DNA of 6,009 nucleotides from JBJXGC01 sp046154545 (GCA_046154545.1 JBJXGC010000114.1:1-6009), one strand, 5' to 3'. Shown: positions 1 through 5,777, numbered from the stretch's first letter. Numbers and translations are program-made. Notes: generated by a model not told the origin, from the sequence alone.

Positions 1-1012
1 CGATGCGCTCGCCGGGCCGTTGGACGGCTGCAGCGGGGATGCCCGCCGTCCGCAACGCCTCGGCGGCCTCGAACTTGTTCCGCGTCGCCGTCCAGGCGCC
101 GACGAGCCCGTCGAGGTCGTCCTCGGCAGCCTTGCGGCCGGCAAGCGCGGCGAACCGGGCCTCGCCTGTCCACGGTTCGGCGACGACCCCGGCAAAGGCG
201 CGCCAATCGGCGTCGTCGCGGCAGGCGATGGCGATCCACTCGTCTTCGCCGGCCGACGGGTAGATGCCGTGGGGGGCCATCGCCGGTGCGTCGCTCCGGT
301 TGGCGTCGGGCGCGCCCGGGCGGCGCAGCGGCCGGCCGTTCACCGTGAAATCGAGCATCGCCGGGCCGTTCAGCGTCGCTCCCGCTTCGACGCAGGCGAG
401 GTCCACGTGCTGGCCCTCGCCCGTCGTGTTGCGGTGGCGGAGGGCCGCCATGATGGCGATGGCCATGTAGTAGGCGCCGGTGTGGTCCATGTAGGAGTAG
501 CCCCAGCCGGCCGGCGGCTGGTCCTTCAGGGCCGAGGCGAAGGTGAGGCCTGAGACGGCCTGGACAATCGGGCCCCAGGTCTTGTACGTGCCGTATGGCC
601 CGCGGTGCCCGAAACCGCAGTTCGAGACGTAGATGATGTCCGGCTTGATCTCCTTCATCACCTCGTAGGTGAAGCCCCAGCGGTCGAGGACGCCGGCGGC
701 GAAGTTCTCGCTGACGACATCGGCCCGGGCGATGAGCTTGCGCAGCAGGTCCTTGCCTTTGTCGGCGCGGAGATTGAGGGTGATGCCCAGCTTTCCGACG
801 TTGTGGTTGTTGAAGGCGCCGCCCAGGTTCGTGCCCCGCCGCTCGTCCACATAGGGCGCCATGCCCCGGAGGATATCCCAGCGCCCCTGCATGACGGGGT
901 CTTCGATGCGGATGATTTCGGCGCCCATGGCGGCGAGAAAGCGGGTCGCGCCCGCGCCCGCGAGCTGTCCGGTGAAGTCGCAGATCTTGATGTGGGAGAG
1001 TGCAGCGGCCAT
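1..1012 (-). CDS. CaiB/BaiF family III CoA-transferase (3' end cut by window edge)
   Basis: Family III CoA-transferases move CoA between carboxylic acids in the cytoplasm through an aspartyl-CoA intermediate; the family includes formyl-CoA transferase, CaiB, benzylsuccinate CoA-transferase and alpha-methylacyl-CoA racemase. I translated this strand by hand: 337 codons are open from the ATG at 1012 to the left edge. Seen: the N-terminal fold segment GAGATRFLAAMGAEIIRIE (residues 19-37), SENFAAGVLDRWGF (101-114), a NCGFGHRGPYG segment (131-141), and GEGQHVDLACVEAG (198-211), in which Asp204 aligns with the family's nucleophilic/catalytic Asp. Family members are about 400 residues, so roughly the last 60 or more are missing. 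The start is supported by GGAGG six bases upstream. It stands alone behind a 492-nt gap, so it probably has its own promoter. The substrate cannot be told from sequence. Family assignment is secure; the specific reaction is unknown. Confidence 0.93.
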   Translation of the reverse strand, partial: MAAALSHIKICDFTGQLAGAGATRFLAAMGAEIIRIEDPVMQGRWDILRGMAPYVDERRGTNLGGAFNNHNVGKLGITLNLRADKGKDLLRKLIARADVVSENFAAGVLDRWGFTYEVMKEIKPDIIYVSNCGFGHRGPYGTYKTWGPIVQAVSGLTFASALKDQPPAGWGYSYMDHTGAYYMAIAIMAALRHRNTTGEGQHVDLACVEAGATLNGPAMLDFTVNGRPLRRPGAPDANRSDAPAMAPHGIYPSAGEDEWIAIACRDDADWRAFAGVVAEPWTGEARFAALAGRKAAEDDLDGLVGAWTATRNKFEAAEALRTAGIPAAAVQRPGERI

Positions 1013-1018
1013 CGGTGG

Positions 1019-1023
1019 CCTCC
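1019..1023 (-). promoter_or_regulatory. Ribosome binding site of the CoA-transferase gene
   Basis: The minus strand reads GGAGG, then a six-base spacer, then ATG at 1012. This is a near-ideal Shine-Dalgarno arrangement and fixes the start codon of the CoA-transferase. A weak -10-like TATGCT lies further upstream (1042-1047), but I see no convincing -35 partner, so I do not call a promoter. Confidence 0.75.
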
Positions 1024-1076
1024 ATCGAGCTGGGTTCGCGGAGCATACAGGCGCCCGGCTGCAGGCGCAGCACGGG

Positions 1077-1139
1077 GAGCGGAGGGCCGAGAGCGGAGAG
1101 CCGAGAGCCGAGAGCCGAGTTCTGGGTTCTGAGTTCGGT
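1077..1139. repeat. Heptanucleotide tandem repeat array, nine units in two sequence types
   Basis: Reading the plus strand in steps of seven from 1077 gives GAGCGGA, GGGCCGA, GAGCGGA, then GAGCCGA three times, then GTTCTGG, GTTCTGA and GTTCGGT, with no phase break. The array therefore changes from a GAGCCGA type to a GTTCTGR type while keeping its 7-bp period. Both types fit a loose G(A/T)(G/T)C(C/T)G(A/G) consensus. It is 65 bases upstream of the CoA-transferase start, in the probable promoter region. Heptanucleotide short tandem repeats of this general kind are known from intergenic DNA of cyanobacteria; no function is assigned here. Confidence 0.85.
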
Positions 1140-1168
1140 CGGTGGTCCGGAGCGGCGAGCGCGAAAAA

Positions 1169-1229
1169 GCGTGTGGTGGGCGTGCGGTGACCGCATGGAT
1201 GCGTGCGGTGAGGATGGCGGCGTGCGGTG
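1169..1229. repeat. Four irregularly spaced copies of GCGTGYGGTG
   Basis: The plus strand carries GCGTGTGGTG at 1169-1178 and GCGTGCGGTG at 1180-1189, 1201-1210 and 1220-1229. Start-to-start spacings are 11, 21 and 19 bases, so this is a cluster of direct repeats and not a regular tandem array. It lies between the two heptanucleotide arrays. It could be a protein-binding cluster or a decayed tandem repeat; the sequence does not distinguish these. Confidence 0.6.
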
Positions 1230-1231
1230 GA

Positions 1232-1267
1232 GGGCCGAGTGGTTGGGTTCTGAGTTCTTGGTTCTGG
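1232..1267. repeat. Second, degenerate heptanucleotide array
   Basis: A GGGCCGA unit (1232-1238) is followed by an eight-base irregular segment, then GTTCTGA (1247-1253), GTTCTTG (1254-1260) and GTTCTGG (1261-1267). This is the same order of unit types as in the array at 1077-1139: a GGGCCGA-like unit followed by GTTCTGR units. It looks like a shorter, more decayed relative of that array. Confidence 0.7.
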
Positions 1268-1422
1268 GTGCCGCGCCGCGCGAATCCGGACGTGGGATGT
1301 CATTCAAGGCAGTGTAGGCAGTCGCGGCCGGAGGTGGGATGGTGTGGTGACAAAGCAGTTCCCGAATCGCCCCTCGGATGCCGCGGTGCTCCGTTGAGCG
1401 GCCGGATGTGCTGCGGCCAGCG

Positions 1423-1455
1423 CCCCGACCGCGCCTTCCCGCCTTGGTGTCGGGG
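1423..1455 (-). terminator. Possible transcription terminator hairpin downstream of the PLD-like gene
   Basis: CCCCGAC at 1423-1429 is the exact reverse complement of GTCGGGG at 1449-1455, giving a 7-bp GC-rich stem with a 19-base loop. It lies 50 to 82 bases past the TAG stop of the PLD-like gene, where an operon terminator would be expected. No run of T follows on the minus strand, so it is not a classical intrinsic terminator and may be chance in GC-rich DNA. Confidence 0.25.
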
Positions 1456-1504
1456 GTTGCGCCTGGTCGGCAGTCGCGACGCGTGGTTCGCGAGAGGCCA
1501 GCTG

Positions 1505-2314
1505 CTACACCGGTAACTCGATCGACGTGGCCCACGAATGTTCGAATCTGGCGCGCACCTGGTCGGCAACTTCCGGGTCCGTCAGTTCGATGAGCACAGA
1601 GAACCGCTTTCCAACGTCCTTCAGCGAAGCGCCGCTGAGGAACACTCGGTCGTCGATCCCGAAGAACCGGTCGTGGACCATCTCTCGTTGGAGGCTCAGG
1701 CGCAGCTTGCTAGAGCCGCCGCGCTCAGCGCAGAACTTCGTCCACCCGGCCTGGGACGGCGTTTGGTCGTCCCGACTCACAAGCCGCACTGCCACCTCTC
1801 CGGCGACCTGGAGGAATAGCGGCAGTGCTTGGTCCGTCAAGTAAGGATCCATGGCCCATACTTCGCGTTTCGCCGTCCGAATGATGTCGGCGATGCGCTG
1901 CCAACTGCTGAACGGTGTATCTGGCTCAACGATCACAGTTTCGGCGCTCGGTTCCGACAGGATCTCGACCTCATCCGCCCAGACTCTGACGCGAACTTCG
2001 AGTCCGACTGCGGCCGCCACTGAGGCATCGAAGATCGCATTCTCGGACCACACGACATTTTGAGCGGCGTGCCATGGAAGGCGGTCAGCCCTGTCGCGAT
2101 CGACTTTCCGCGTGACTGCGCGCGCCCATTCCAGTACCTCCGCCCTTGCGATCATCCACTTCGCTCGATCGGCTGGGCCTGGCAAGTGCGCGCTCGCCCG
2201 AATGATTTGCAGCCCCCTGCCCCACTCGACCAGCTTAGAGATCTGCTCGGCCACTCCGCGGAGGGTTCGTGGACGATCGCTTACGAACTGATCAGCCATG
2301 TTCTTTGTCGTCAC
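1505..2314 (-). CDS. Phospholipase D-like domain protein with one HxR(x4)D motif
   Basis: PLD-superfamily enzymes hydrolyse phosphodiesters in lipids or nucleic acids through a histidine intermediate. In this 269-residue protein the last 120 residues carry the signature: VWAMDPYLTD (152-161, the MDPY strand typical of these domains), then HDRFFGIDD (214-222), then SGASLKDVGKR (227-237). His214, Arg216 and Asp221 fit the HxK(x4)D pattern with Arg for Lys; the HDR...GASLKD form is common in bacterial PLD-like proteins. There is only one motif, so an active enzyme would have to dimerise, as the Nuc and BfiI nucleases do. I do not recognise residues 1-130. No signal peptide or membrane segment is visible. 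The GTG start at 2314 lies inside the PPK2 gene (23-nt overlap); ATG 2299 (8-nt overlap) is equally possible, and either implies translational coupling. Two 60-base stretches counted by hand (1861-1980) are 58 and 62 percent GC, against 78 percent for a stretch in the cyclase gene. A nuclease role is inference. Confidence 0.85.
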   Translation of the reverse strand: MTTKNMADQFVSDRPRTLRGVAEQISKLVEWGRGLQIIRASAHLPGPADRAKWMIARAEVLEWARAVTRKVDRDRADRLPWHAAQNVVWSENAIFDASVAAAVGLEVRVRVWADEVEILSEPSAETVIVEPDTPFSSWQRIADIIRTAKREVWAMDPYLTDQALPLFLQVAGEVAVRLVSRDDQTPSQAGWTKFCAERGGSSKLRLSLQREMVHDRFFGIDDRVFLSGASLKDVGKRFSVLIELTDPEVADQVRARFEHSWATSIELPV

Positions 2315-3824
2315 CCATTTTCGCCTGATTCTGTCGTGCCCGGTGCCTGGACACGTCCGCTACCACGTTATCGAGCGCAGATTCGAGAGTCGATAACACC
2401 TTCAACCGCGCGTAGTACTTGTCCTCAGCCTCGACCAGGGTCCACGGCGCCAGCTCCGAACTCGTCCGGTCGACCATGTCCGCGGCACAGGCGATGTAGT
2501 CGTCCCACCGTTCGCGGTTCCGCCAATCTTCGGGCGTGATCTTGTAGCGCTTGAAGCCCAATGTCTCCCGCTCCTGGAAGCGCCGGAGTTGTTCGTCTTT
2601 GCTGGTGGCCAGCCAGAACTTGATCACGACCACGCCGGCGGCGGTGAGCTGCTCTTCGAAGGCGTTGATCTCACCGTACGCCCGCTGCCAGTCTCCCGCG
2701 GCGCAGAAGCCCTCGACGCGTTCGACCAGCACGCGCCCGTACCATGAGCGGTCGAAGATCGTGATGTGGCCAGCGCGGGGGAGGCGCCGCCAGAATCGCC
2801 AGAGATATGGCCTCGCCCGCTCCTCATCCGTCGGGGCGGCGATCTGCACGACATCGTAGAAGCGCGCGTCCAACGCTTGGGTCACTCTCCGGATGCAGCC
2901 GCCCTTGCCCGCGGCATCCGACCCTTCGAACACAAGCACTACGGAGCGCCGCTTGGCGGCCAGGCCGCGGGCGAGCCGCCCGATGGTCTGCTGACGGCGT
3001 ACCAGCTCGCTCCGGTAGGCCGGCGCCGCGACCGTCTTTGTGAGGTCGAGCCCGGAAATGACGTTGAGCGCCGCCGGCGGCGGCACGGGCTCCGGCTGCG
3101 GTGGCGCCGGGGTGGCCACGGCGAGGCGGTGTTCGATTGCGCCAAGTATCGTTTCGGCGACGGTCAGGTCCCGGTAGTGGGCGTCGGCCGCCTCGATCAC
3201 GTGCCACGGGGCGCTGCCCGTGCTCGTCCGCCTGATTGCCCGGCTCGCTGACAGGACGAATGCGTCGTAGGTCTTGTGAAGGAGCCAGTCGCGCTTCGTC
3301 ACCCGCCAGGCGGTTTCGCGGTGACGGGCGAGCGCTTTGAAGCGCTCCTTCTGCTGTTCTTTCGTGATATGGAGCCAGAGCTTGATGACGAGCACGCCCT
3401 CGTCCAGCAGCATCTGCTCGAATTCGACGATGTGCCGGAGCCCGTCCTCCATGCCCGCGTCGTCGAGCTCGGCCAGCGAATGTTGCGTGATCGGTCGTGT
3501 GTACCACGAGCCGAAGAAGATACCGGCGCTCCCCCGCGGCGGGAGGAGGCGCCAGAAGCGGTAATACTCCGGCCTGTCGCCCTCCTCTTCAGAAGGCGCA
3601 CCGAGCGCGTGCGTCTCGACGCCGCGGGCGTCGAGCCAGCTCAGGAGGAGGTTGACGGCCTCGCCCTTGCCCGCGCCTTCCGCGCCGGCGACCACGACGA
3701 CGACCGAGAAGCCGGCGGTCTTCAGGCGCAGCTGGGCATCAAGTAGCGCCTCGCGGATCTCCGGTTCGCGGGCCTTGAACGTGGCCTTATCGATCTTGCG
3801 ACCGAGCTGAGCGCTCTCGAACAT
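2292..3824 (-). CDS. pap: Two-domain polyphosphate kinase 2, polyphosphate:AMP phosphotransferase type
   Basis: Fused two-domain PPK2 enzymes transfer phosphate from polyphosphate to AMP, giving ADP, in the cytoplasm. This 510-residue protein has the usual family length and architecture. The N-terminal domain (about 1-235) carries a Walker-A-like GAEGAGKG (47-54) and FFGSWYTRPI (103-112), where Gly105 replaces the Walker B Asp. A Pro-rich linker follows (238-250). The C-terminal domain (about 260-495) has the complete set: EGSDAAGKG (300-308), the RRLPRAG lid region (346-352), and FDRSWYGRV (357-365) with Asp358. In this family only the C-terminal domain is thought to be catalytic. I chose ATG 3824 because MFESAQLGRKIDKATF is the typical N-terminus and GGGAG lies nine bases upstream; the frame stays open for 58 more codons into the cyclase gene, but that stretch is unrelated. 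The gene starts 20 nt after the cyclase stop and its end overlaps the PLD-like gene, so co-transcription is likely. Confidence 0.95.
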   Translation of the reverse strand: MFESAQLGRKIDKATFKAREPEIREALLDAQLRLKTAGFSVVVVVAGAEGAGKGEAVNLLLSWLDARGVETHALGAPSEEEGDRPEYYRFWRLLPPRGSAGIFFGSWYTRPITQHSLAELDDAGMEDGLRHIVEFEQMLLDEGVLVIKLWLHITKEQQKERFKALARHRETAWRVTKRDWLLHKTYDAFVLSASRAIRRTSTGSAPWHVIEAADAHYRDLTVAETILGAIEHRLAVATPAPPQPEPVPPPAALNVISGLDLTKTVAAPAYRSELVRRQQTIGRLARGLAAKRRSVVLVFEGSDAAGKGGCIRRVTQALDARFYDVVQIAAPTDEERARPYLWRFWRRLPRAGHITIFDRSWYGRVLVERVEGFCAAGDWQRAYGEINAFEEQLTAAGVVVIKFWLATSKDEQLRRFQERETLGFKRYKITPEDWRNRERWDDYIACAADMVDRTSSELAPWTLVEAEDKYYARLKVLSTLESALDNVVADVSRHRARQNQAKMGDDKEHG

Positions 3825-3833
3825 CGGCACGAT

Positions 3834-3838
3834 CTCCC
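3834..3838 (-). promoter_or_regulatory. Ribosome binding site of the PPK2 gene
   Basis: The minus strand reads GGGAG nine bases before the ATG at 3824, in the 20-nt gap after the cyclase stop codon. It supports the MFES start over the longer in-frame extension to 3998. Confidence 0.6.
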
Positions 3839-3844
3839 ATCGGC

Positions 3845-5218
3845 TCAGGTTTGCTTTTGGATCGTCATGGCTGGGTCGAACGGCTCGGGATTCGAACGCA
3901 GGCATTCCACCGCTCGCGAGAGCAGCTGAAGGCTGGGCACATCGTACCCGCCCTCGGACCGCAGGATGCCGGCGAGGAGCTGGCACGCCTCGGACCACTC
4001 GCGCCGTTCGAAGTGGGAAAGGGCGCGTTCGAACACGTCGCGGGTCTCAAACCACCCGGCCGCCGCCTCGCCAGTGTGGAGTTCGTAAATGTCGAAGGCC
4101 TCGACCACGCCCTCGACATACAGGCCCCCCAGCCGCCGCGTGGCGAAACCGGCGCCCAGGCGCTCCCGCGTCGCCGCCGTCAGCAGCGGGCTGACACCGA
4201 GCGTCTTCGTCGCATTCTCCACCCGGCTGGCAAGGTTCACGGCGGGCCCCATCGGGCCGTACTTGAACTTCACGCTGCTGCCCGTGTTGCCGACGAGAGC
4301 GACGCCGCTGTGGACGCCGATGCCCAGGCGCAAAGGCTCGCCGGCCTCCGCCAGCCAGCGCCCGGCAAGCGCGGGCAGGTCGCGCGAAATGGCGACGGCG
4401 GTCGCGCAGGCCCGCTCAGGGTGGTCGGCCTGGTCGGCCGGGGCGTTCCACATGGCGAGGAGCCCATCACCCACATAGTCCACGATGACGCCTTCGCTCT
4501 CCCGGATGCGCACGCTCTGGAGGTCCATGACGTCCTGCATCATGGCGAAGGTGCGCCGCGCGCCCAGCCGCTCCGAAATCCGCGAAAAGTTGCGCACGTC
4601 ACTGAACAGGAGCGAGACATCGCGTTCCCGGCCGGTGAGGAGAGAAGCGTCCTCGGCCAGTTCGCGGGCCAATGCCGGGGAGAAGAACTGTTCGAATTGG
4701 AGCTGAGAGCGGAGCGCATTCTCGCGCTGCCGCTCGCGCTCCAGGCCGGCCCCCACCGCTGCCGCCAGCACCTGCACGACGAGCGCCTCCAGTGGGGCGA
4801 TGACCGGCATCGGCCGGTCGGCACGCAAGGAGCGAATGCCGTAGACGACGCCAATCACGTCCTGGCGCCCATCCAGCACGGGCGCGGCGACTACGGTGTC
4901 GATGCCGATCAGGCTGCTGCTCAGGTCCTCGCTGCCCGGGTTCCGAAAGACGGTGCGCTTCAGCCGCAGCACCTCCTGGAGGATGGTGTGGCTGAACTCG
5001 CGTCCGCCCTGCACACCAGGCGGAAAGCTCGCCCCCACGCGCCACTGGCCCTCCTGGAGGAGGAGGACAAGGCCGCGGTCGAGTCCGACGAGATCGACGA
5101 CGGCCCGGGCGGTGGCTTCGAGGAACTCGGTGGATGTCGCCGCCGCCTGTTGGACGAGCACGAGCCGTTCGAACCAACGGGCGAGGGTCTCGGCGTCGGG
5201 GCGCGGCCCCGAGGTCAC
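3845..5218 (-). CDS. GAF domain plus class III adenylate/guanylate cyclase (C-terminal part of a frame-split FHA-GAF-cyclase)
   Basis: Class III cyclases convert a nucleoside triphosphate to a 3',5'-cyclic monophosphate. Counting from GTG 5218 (457 residues): a GAF-type sensor domain (about 10-160), a connecting helix (160-195), the cyclase domain (about 198-380), and a helical tail (385-440) of the kind common in this family. Both metal aspartates are present (Asp207 in LLFSDVRNF, Asp251 in VDYVGDGLLAMW), as are the transition-state pair Asn328 and Arg332 in AVNLASRVE. The purine-selecting residues are not canonical: the usual Lys is Asp247 and the usual Asp is Pro325. No membrane segments, so probably a soluble protein. 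GTG 5218 has no Shine-Dalgarno and is the only start codon after an in-frame TGA (5266-5264). The upstream FHA domain sits in the other frame, so I think this is the back half of one gene. It is followed 20 nt later by PPK2. Confidence 0.85.
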   Translation of the reverse strand: MTSGPRPDAETLARWFERLVLVQQAAATSTEFLEATARAVVDLVGLDRGLVLLLQEGQWRVGASFPPGVQGGREFSHTILQEVLRLKRTVFRNPGSEDLSSSLIGIDTVVAAPVLDGRQDVIGVVYGIRSLRADRPMPVIAPLEALVVQVLAAAVGAGLERERQRENALRSQLQFEQFFSPALARELAEDASLLTGRERDVSLLFSDVRNFSRISERLGARRTFAMMQDVMDLQSVRIRESEGVIVDYVGDGLLAMWNAPADQADHPERACATAVAISRDLPALAGRWLAEAGEPLRLGIGVHSGVALVGNTGSSVKFKYGPMGPAVNLASRVENATKTLGVSPLLTAATRERLGAGFATRRLGGLYVEGVVEAFDIYELHTGEAAAGWFETRDVFERALSHFERREWSEACQLLAGILRSEGGYDVPSLQLLSRAVECLRSNPEPFDPAMTIQKQT

Positions 5219-5263
5219 CGAGCGAAACCGCGGGCGCGGAGATATGGGCTGGACGCGCGATCG
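5198..5263 (-). other. Frameshift interval between the FHA and GAF-cyclase frames
   Basis: The GAF-cyclase frame is closed upstream by TGA at 5266-5264, so the reading frame must change downstream of it (5263 or lower). The GAF sequence proper is already under way by about 5190. Moving from the FHA frame to the cyclase frame needs one base skipped or two restored. Within the interval the minus strand has GGGG at 5210-5207 and CCCC at 5201-5198, both common sites for homopolymer indels; removing one G gives a smooth DLG-PRPDAETLARW join. Confidence 0.7.
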
Positions 5264-5684
5264 TCAGGAACCCGGGGGTCATCAGCTCGCTGGTCGGCTC
5301 CTGGATCCCTGTGGCCGGCGCCACTATGGGCACTGAGGAAGGCGCCACCAGCGTGCCCGCGTCGCCGGCGAGCCCCGGCTCGTACGCGATATCGGCGCTG
5401 CTCTCCCCGAACACGAGACGGACCGGGGGCCGCACATAATCCACGCCCCCCATCGGCACTTCGCGCCCGTCGGAGAGATGGATCGAGGAGGTGCGGCTGA
5501 GGTTCTCGACGCGGAGCATGCCGCCGGGTTCGAGTTCGACGCGGATGTGGTCTCGTGAGACGAACGGGTCCGCCAGCGTGCAGCGGGGCGGGCCATGGCC
5601 CGGCCCGCGCCCGAATTCGATCGGACCGGCGGCGTGGGCATAGGCCCGTTCGTTGCCCTGTTCGCGGACGAGAATGCGGAGCAT
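5207..5684 (-). CDS. FHA domain (N-terminal part of the frame-split FHA-GAF-cyclase)
   Basis: FHA domains bind phosphothreonine peptides and often tie an output domain to Ser/Thr kinase signalling. From ATG 5684: MLRILVREQG begins the domain, GRG at 25-27, the core SRDH motif at 43-46 in FVSRDHIRVE, and Asn61 in VENLSRTSS, ending near residue 95. An Ala/Pro-rich linker (105-155) follows and should lead into the GAF domain. After about residue 159 this frame stays open to 4599, but the product becomes Arg/Pro-rich nonsense while the other frame encodes recognisable GAF and cyclase, so I end the meaningful part near 5207. With one base removed, the two parts join as one protein of about 610 residues. 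The frame is open upstream to a GTG at 5729, but ATG 5684 sits just before the domain and is preferred. Confidence 0.75.
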
Positions 5685-5688
5685 GTCA

Positions 5689-5702
5689 CCAACCCGGGTT
5701 GG
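5689..5702. promoter_or_regulatory. 14-bp perfect palindrome just upstream of the FHA start codon
   Basis: CCAACCCGGGTTGG equals its own reverse complement over all 14 bases. Four bases (TGAC on the minus strand) separate it from ATG 5684, so it covers the place where a Shine-Dalgarno would be. It could be an operator for a dimeric regulator or an RNA element limiting translation. Chance is possible. A weak -10-like TACGAT (minus strand, 5713-5708) lies just upstream, without a clear -35. Confidence 0.4.
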
Positions 5703-5777
5703 CAGGGATCGTAGGCGCGGCCAGGCCACGGGACGACGGCCGGGAGGGGCCTAAGCTGAGGCCGCCTGGCCCTGTCG

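Larger units (their letters stand above)
1013..1504. other. Repeat-rich intergenic region between the PLD-like gene and the CoA-transferase
   Basis: No reading frame here on either strand looks like a protein: open frames on both strands are Arg/Pro/Gly/Trp-rich and resemble nothing I know. The interval must hold the terminator of the upstream operon and the promoter of the CoA-transferase. It contains a heptanucleotide array (1077-1139), a second degenerate copy (1232-1267), four copies of a GCGTGYGGTG decamer (1169-1229), a repeated decamer GGCAGTCGCG (1317-1326 and 1469-1478), a repeated GCGGCCGGA (1324-1332 and 1398-1406), and a 7-bp-stem inverted repeat (1423-1455). I see no tRNA or rRNA. 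The density of short repeats suggests fast-evolving spacer DNA. Confidence 0.7.

Noticed and set aside
20..1132. Plus-strand frames of 177 and 175 codons at 20-553 and 605-1132
   Set aside because: They are antisense shadows of the CoA-transferase, whose minus-strand translation matches its family throughout.
1077..1267. CRISPR-like array
   Set aside because: The units are 7-10 bp with no repeat-spacer structure of CRISPR size and no cas genes nearby.
1142..1569. Possible small proteins in the repeat-rich gap, on either strand
   Set aside because: The products are rich in Trp, Cys, Arg and Pro with no hydrophobic pattern or motif; one runs through the repeats and the other starts inside the PLD-like gene.
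2824..3507. A 227-codon minus-strand frame inside the PPK2 gene
   Set aside because: It is out of frame with PPK2, Arg/Gly/Pro-rich and without motifs, while PPK2 in the other frame is unmistakable.
3825..3998. In-frame 58-codon N-terminal extension of PPK2
   Set aside because: It would overlap the cyclase C-terminus by 154 nt, has no family similarity, and ATG 3824 has the typical MFES N-terminus with a Shine-Dalgarno.
3851..5500. A 549-codon open frame on the plus strand, antisense to the cyclase gene
   Set aside because: The opposite strand encodes recognisable GAF and cyclase motifs. Long antisense frames are common in GC-rich genes, and this product is His/Arg/Gly/Ala-rich with no known motif.
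5708..5713. TACGAT as a -10 promoter element for the FHA-cyclase operon
   Set aside because: It matches only four of six bases of the consensus and lacks a recognisable -35 at the right distance; too weak to call by eye.
5685..5729. GTG 5729 as the start of the FHA protein
   Set aside because: It adds 15 residues not belonging to an FHA domain and would place the palindrome inside the coding region; ATG 5684 lies directly before the domain.
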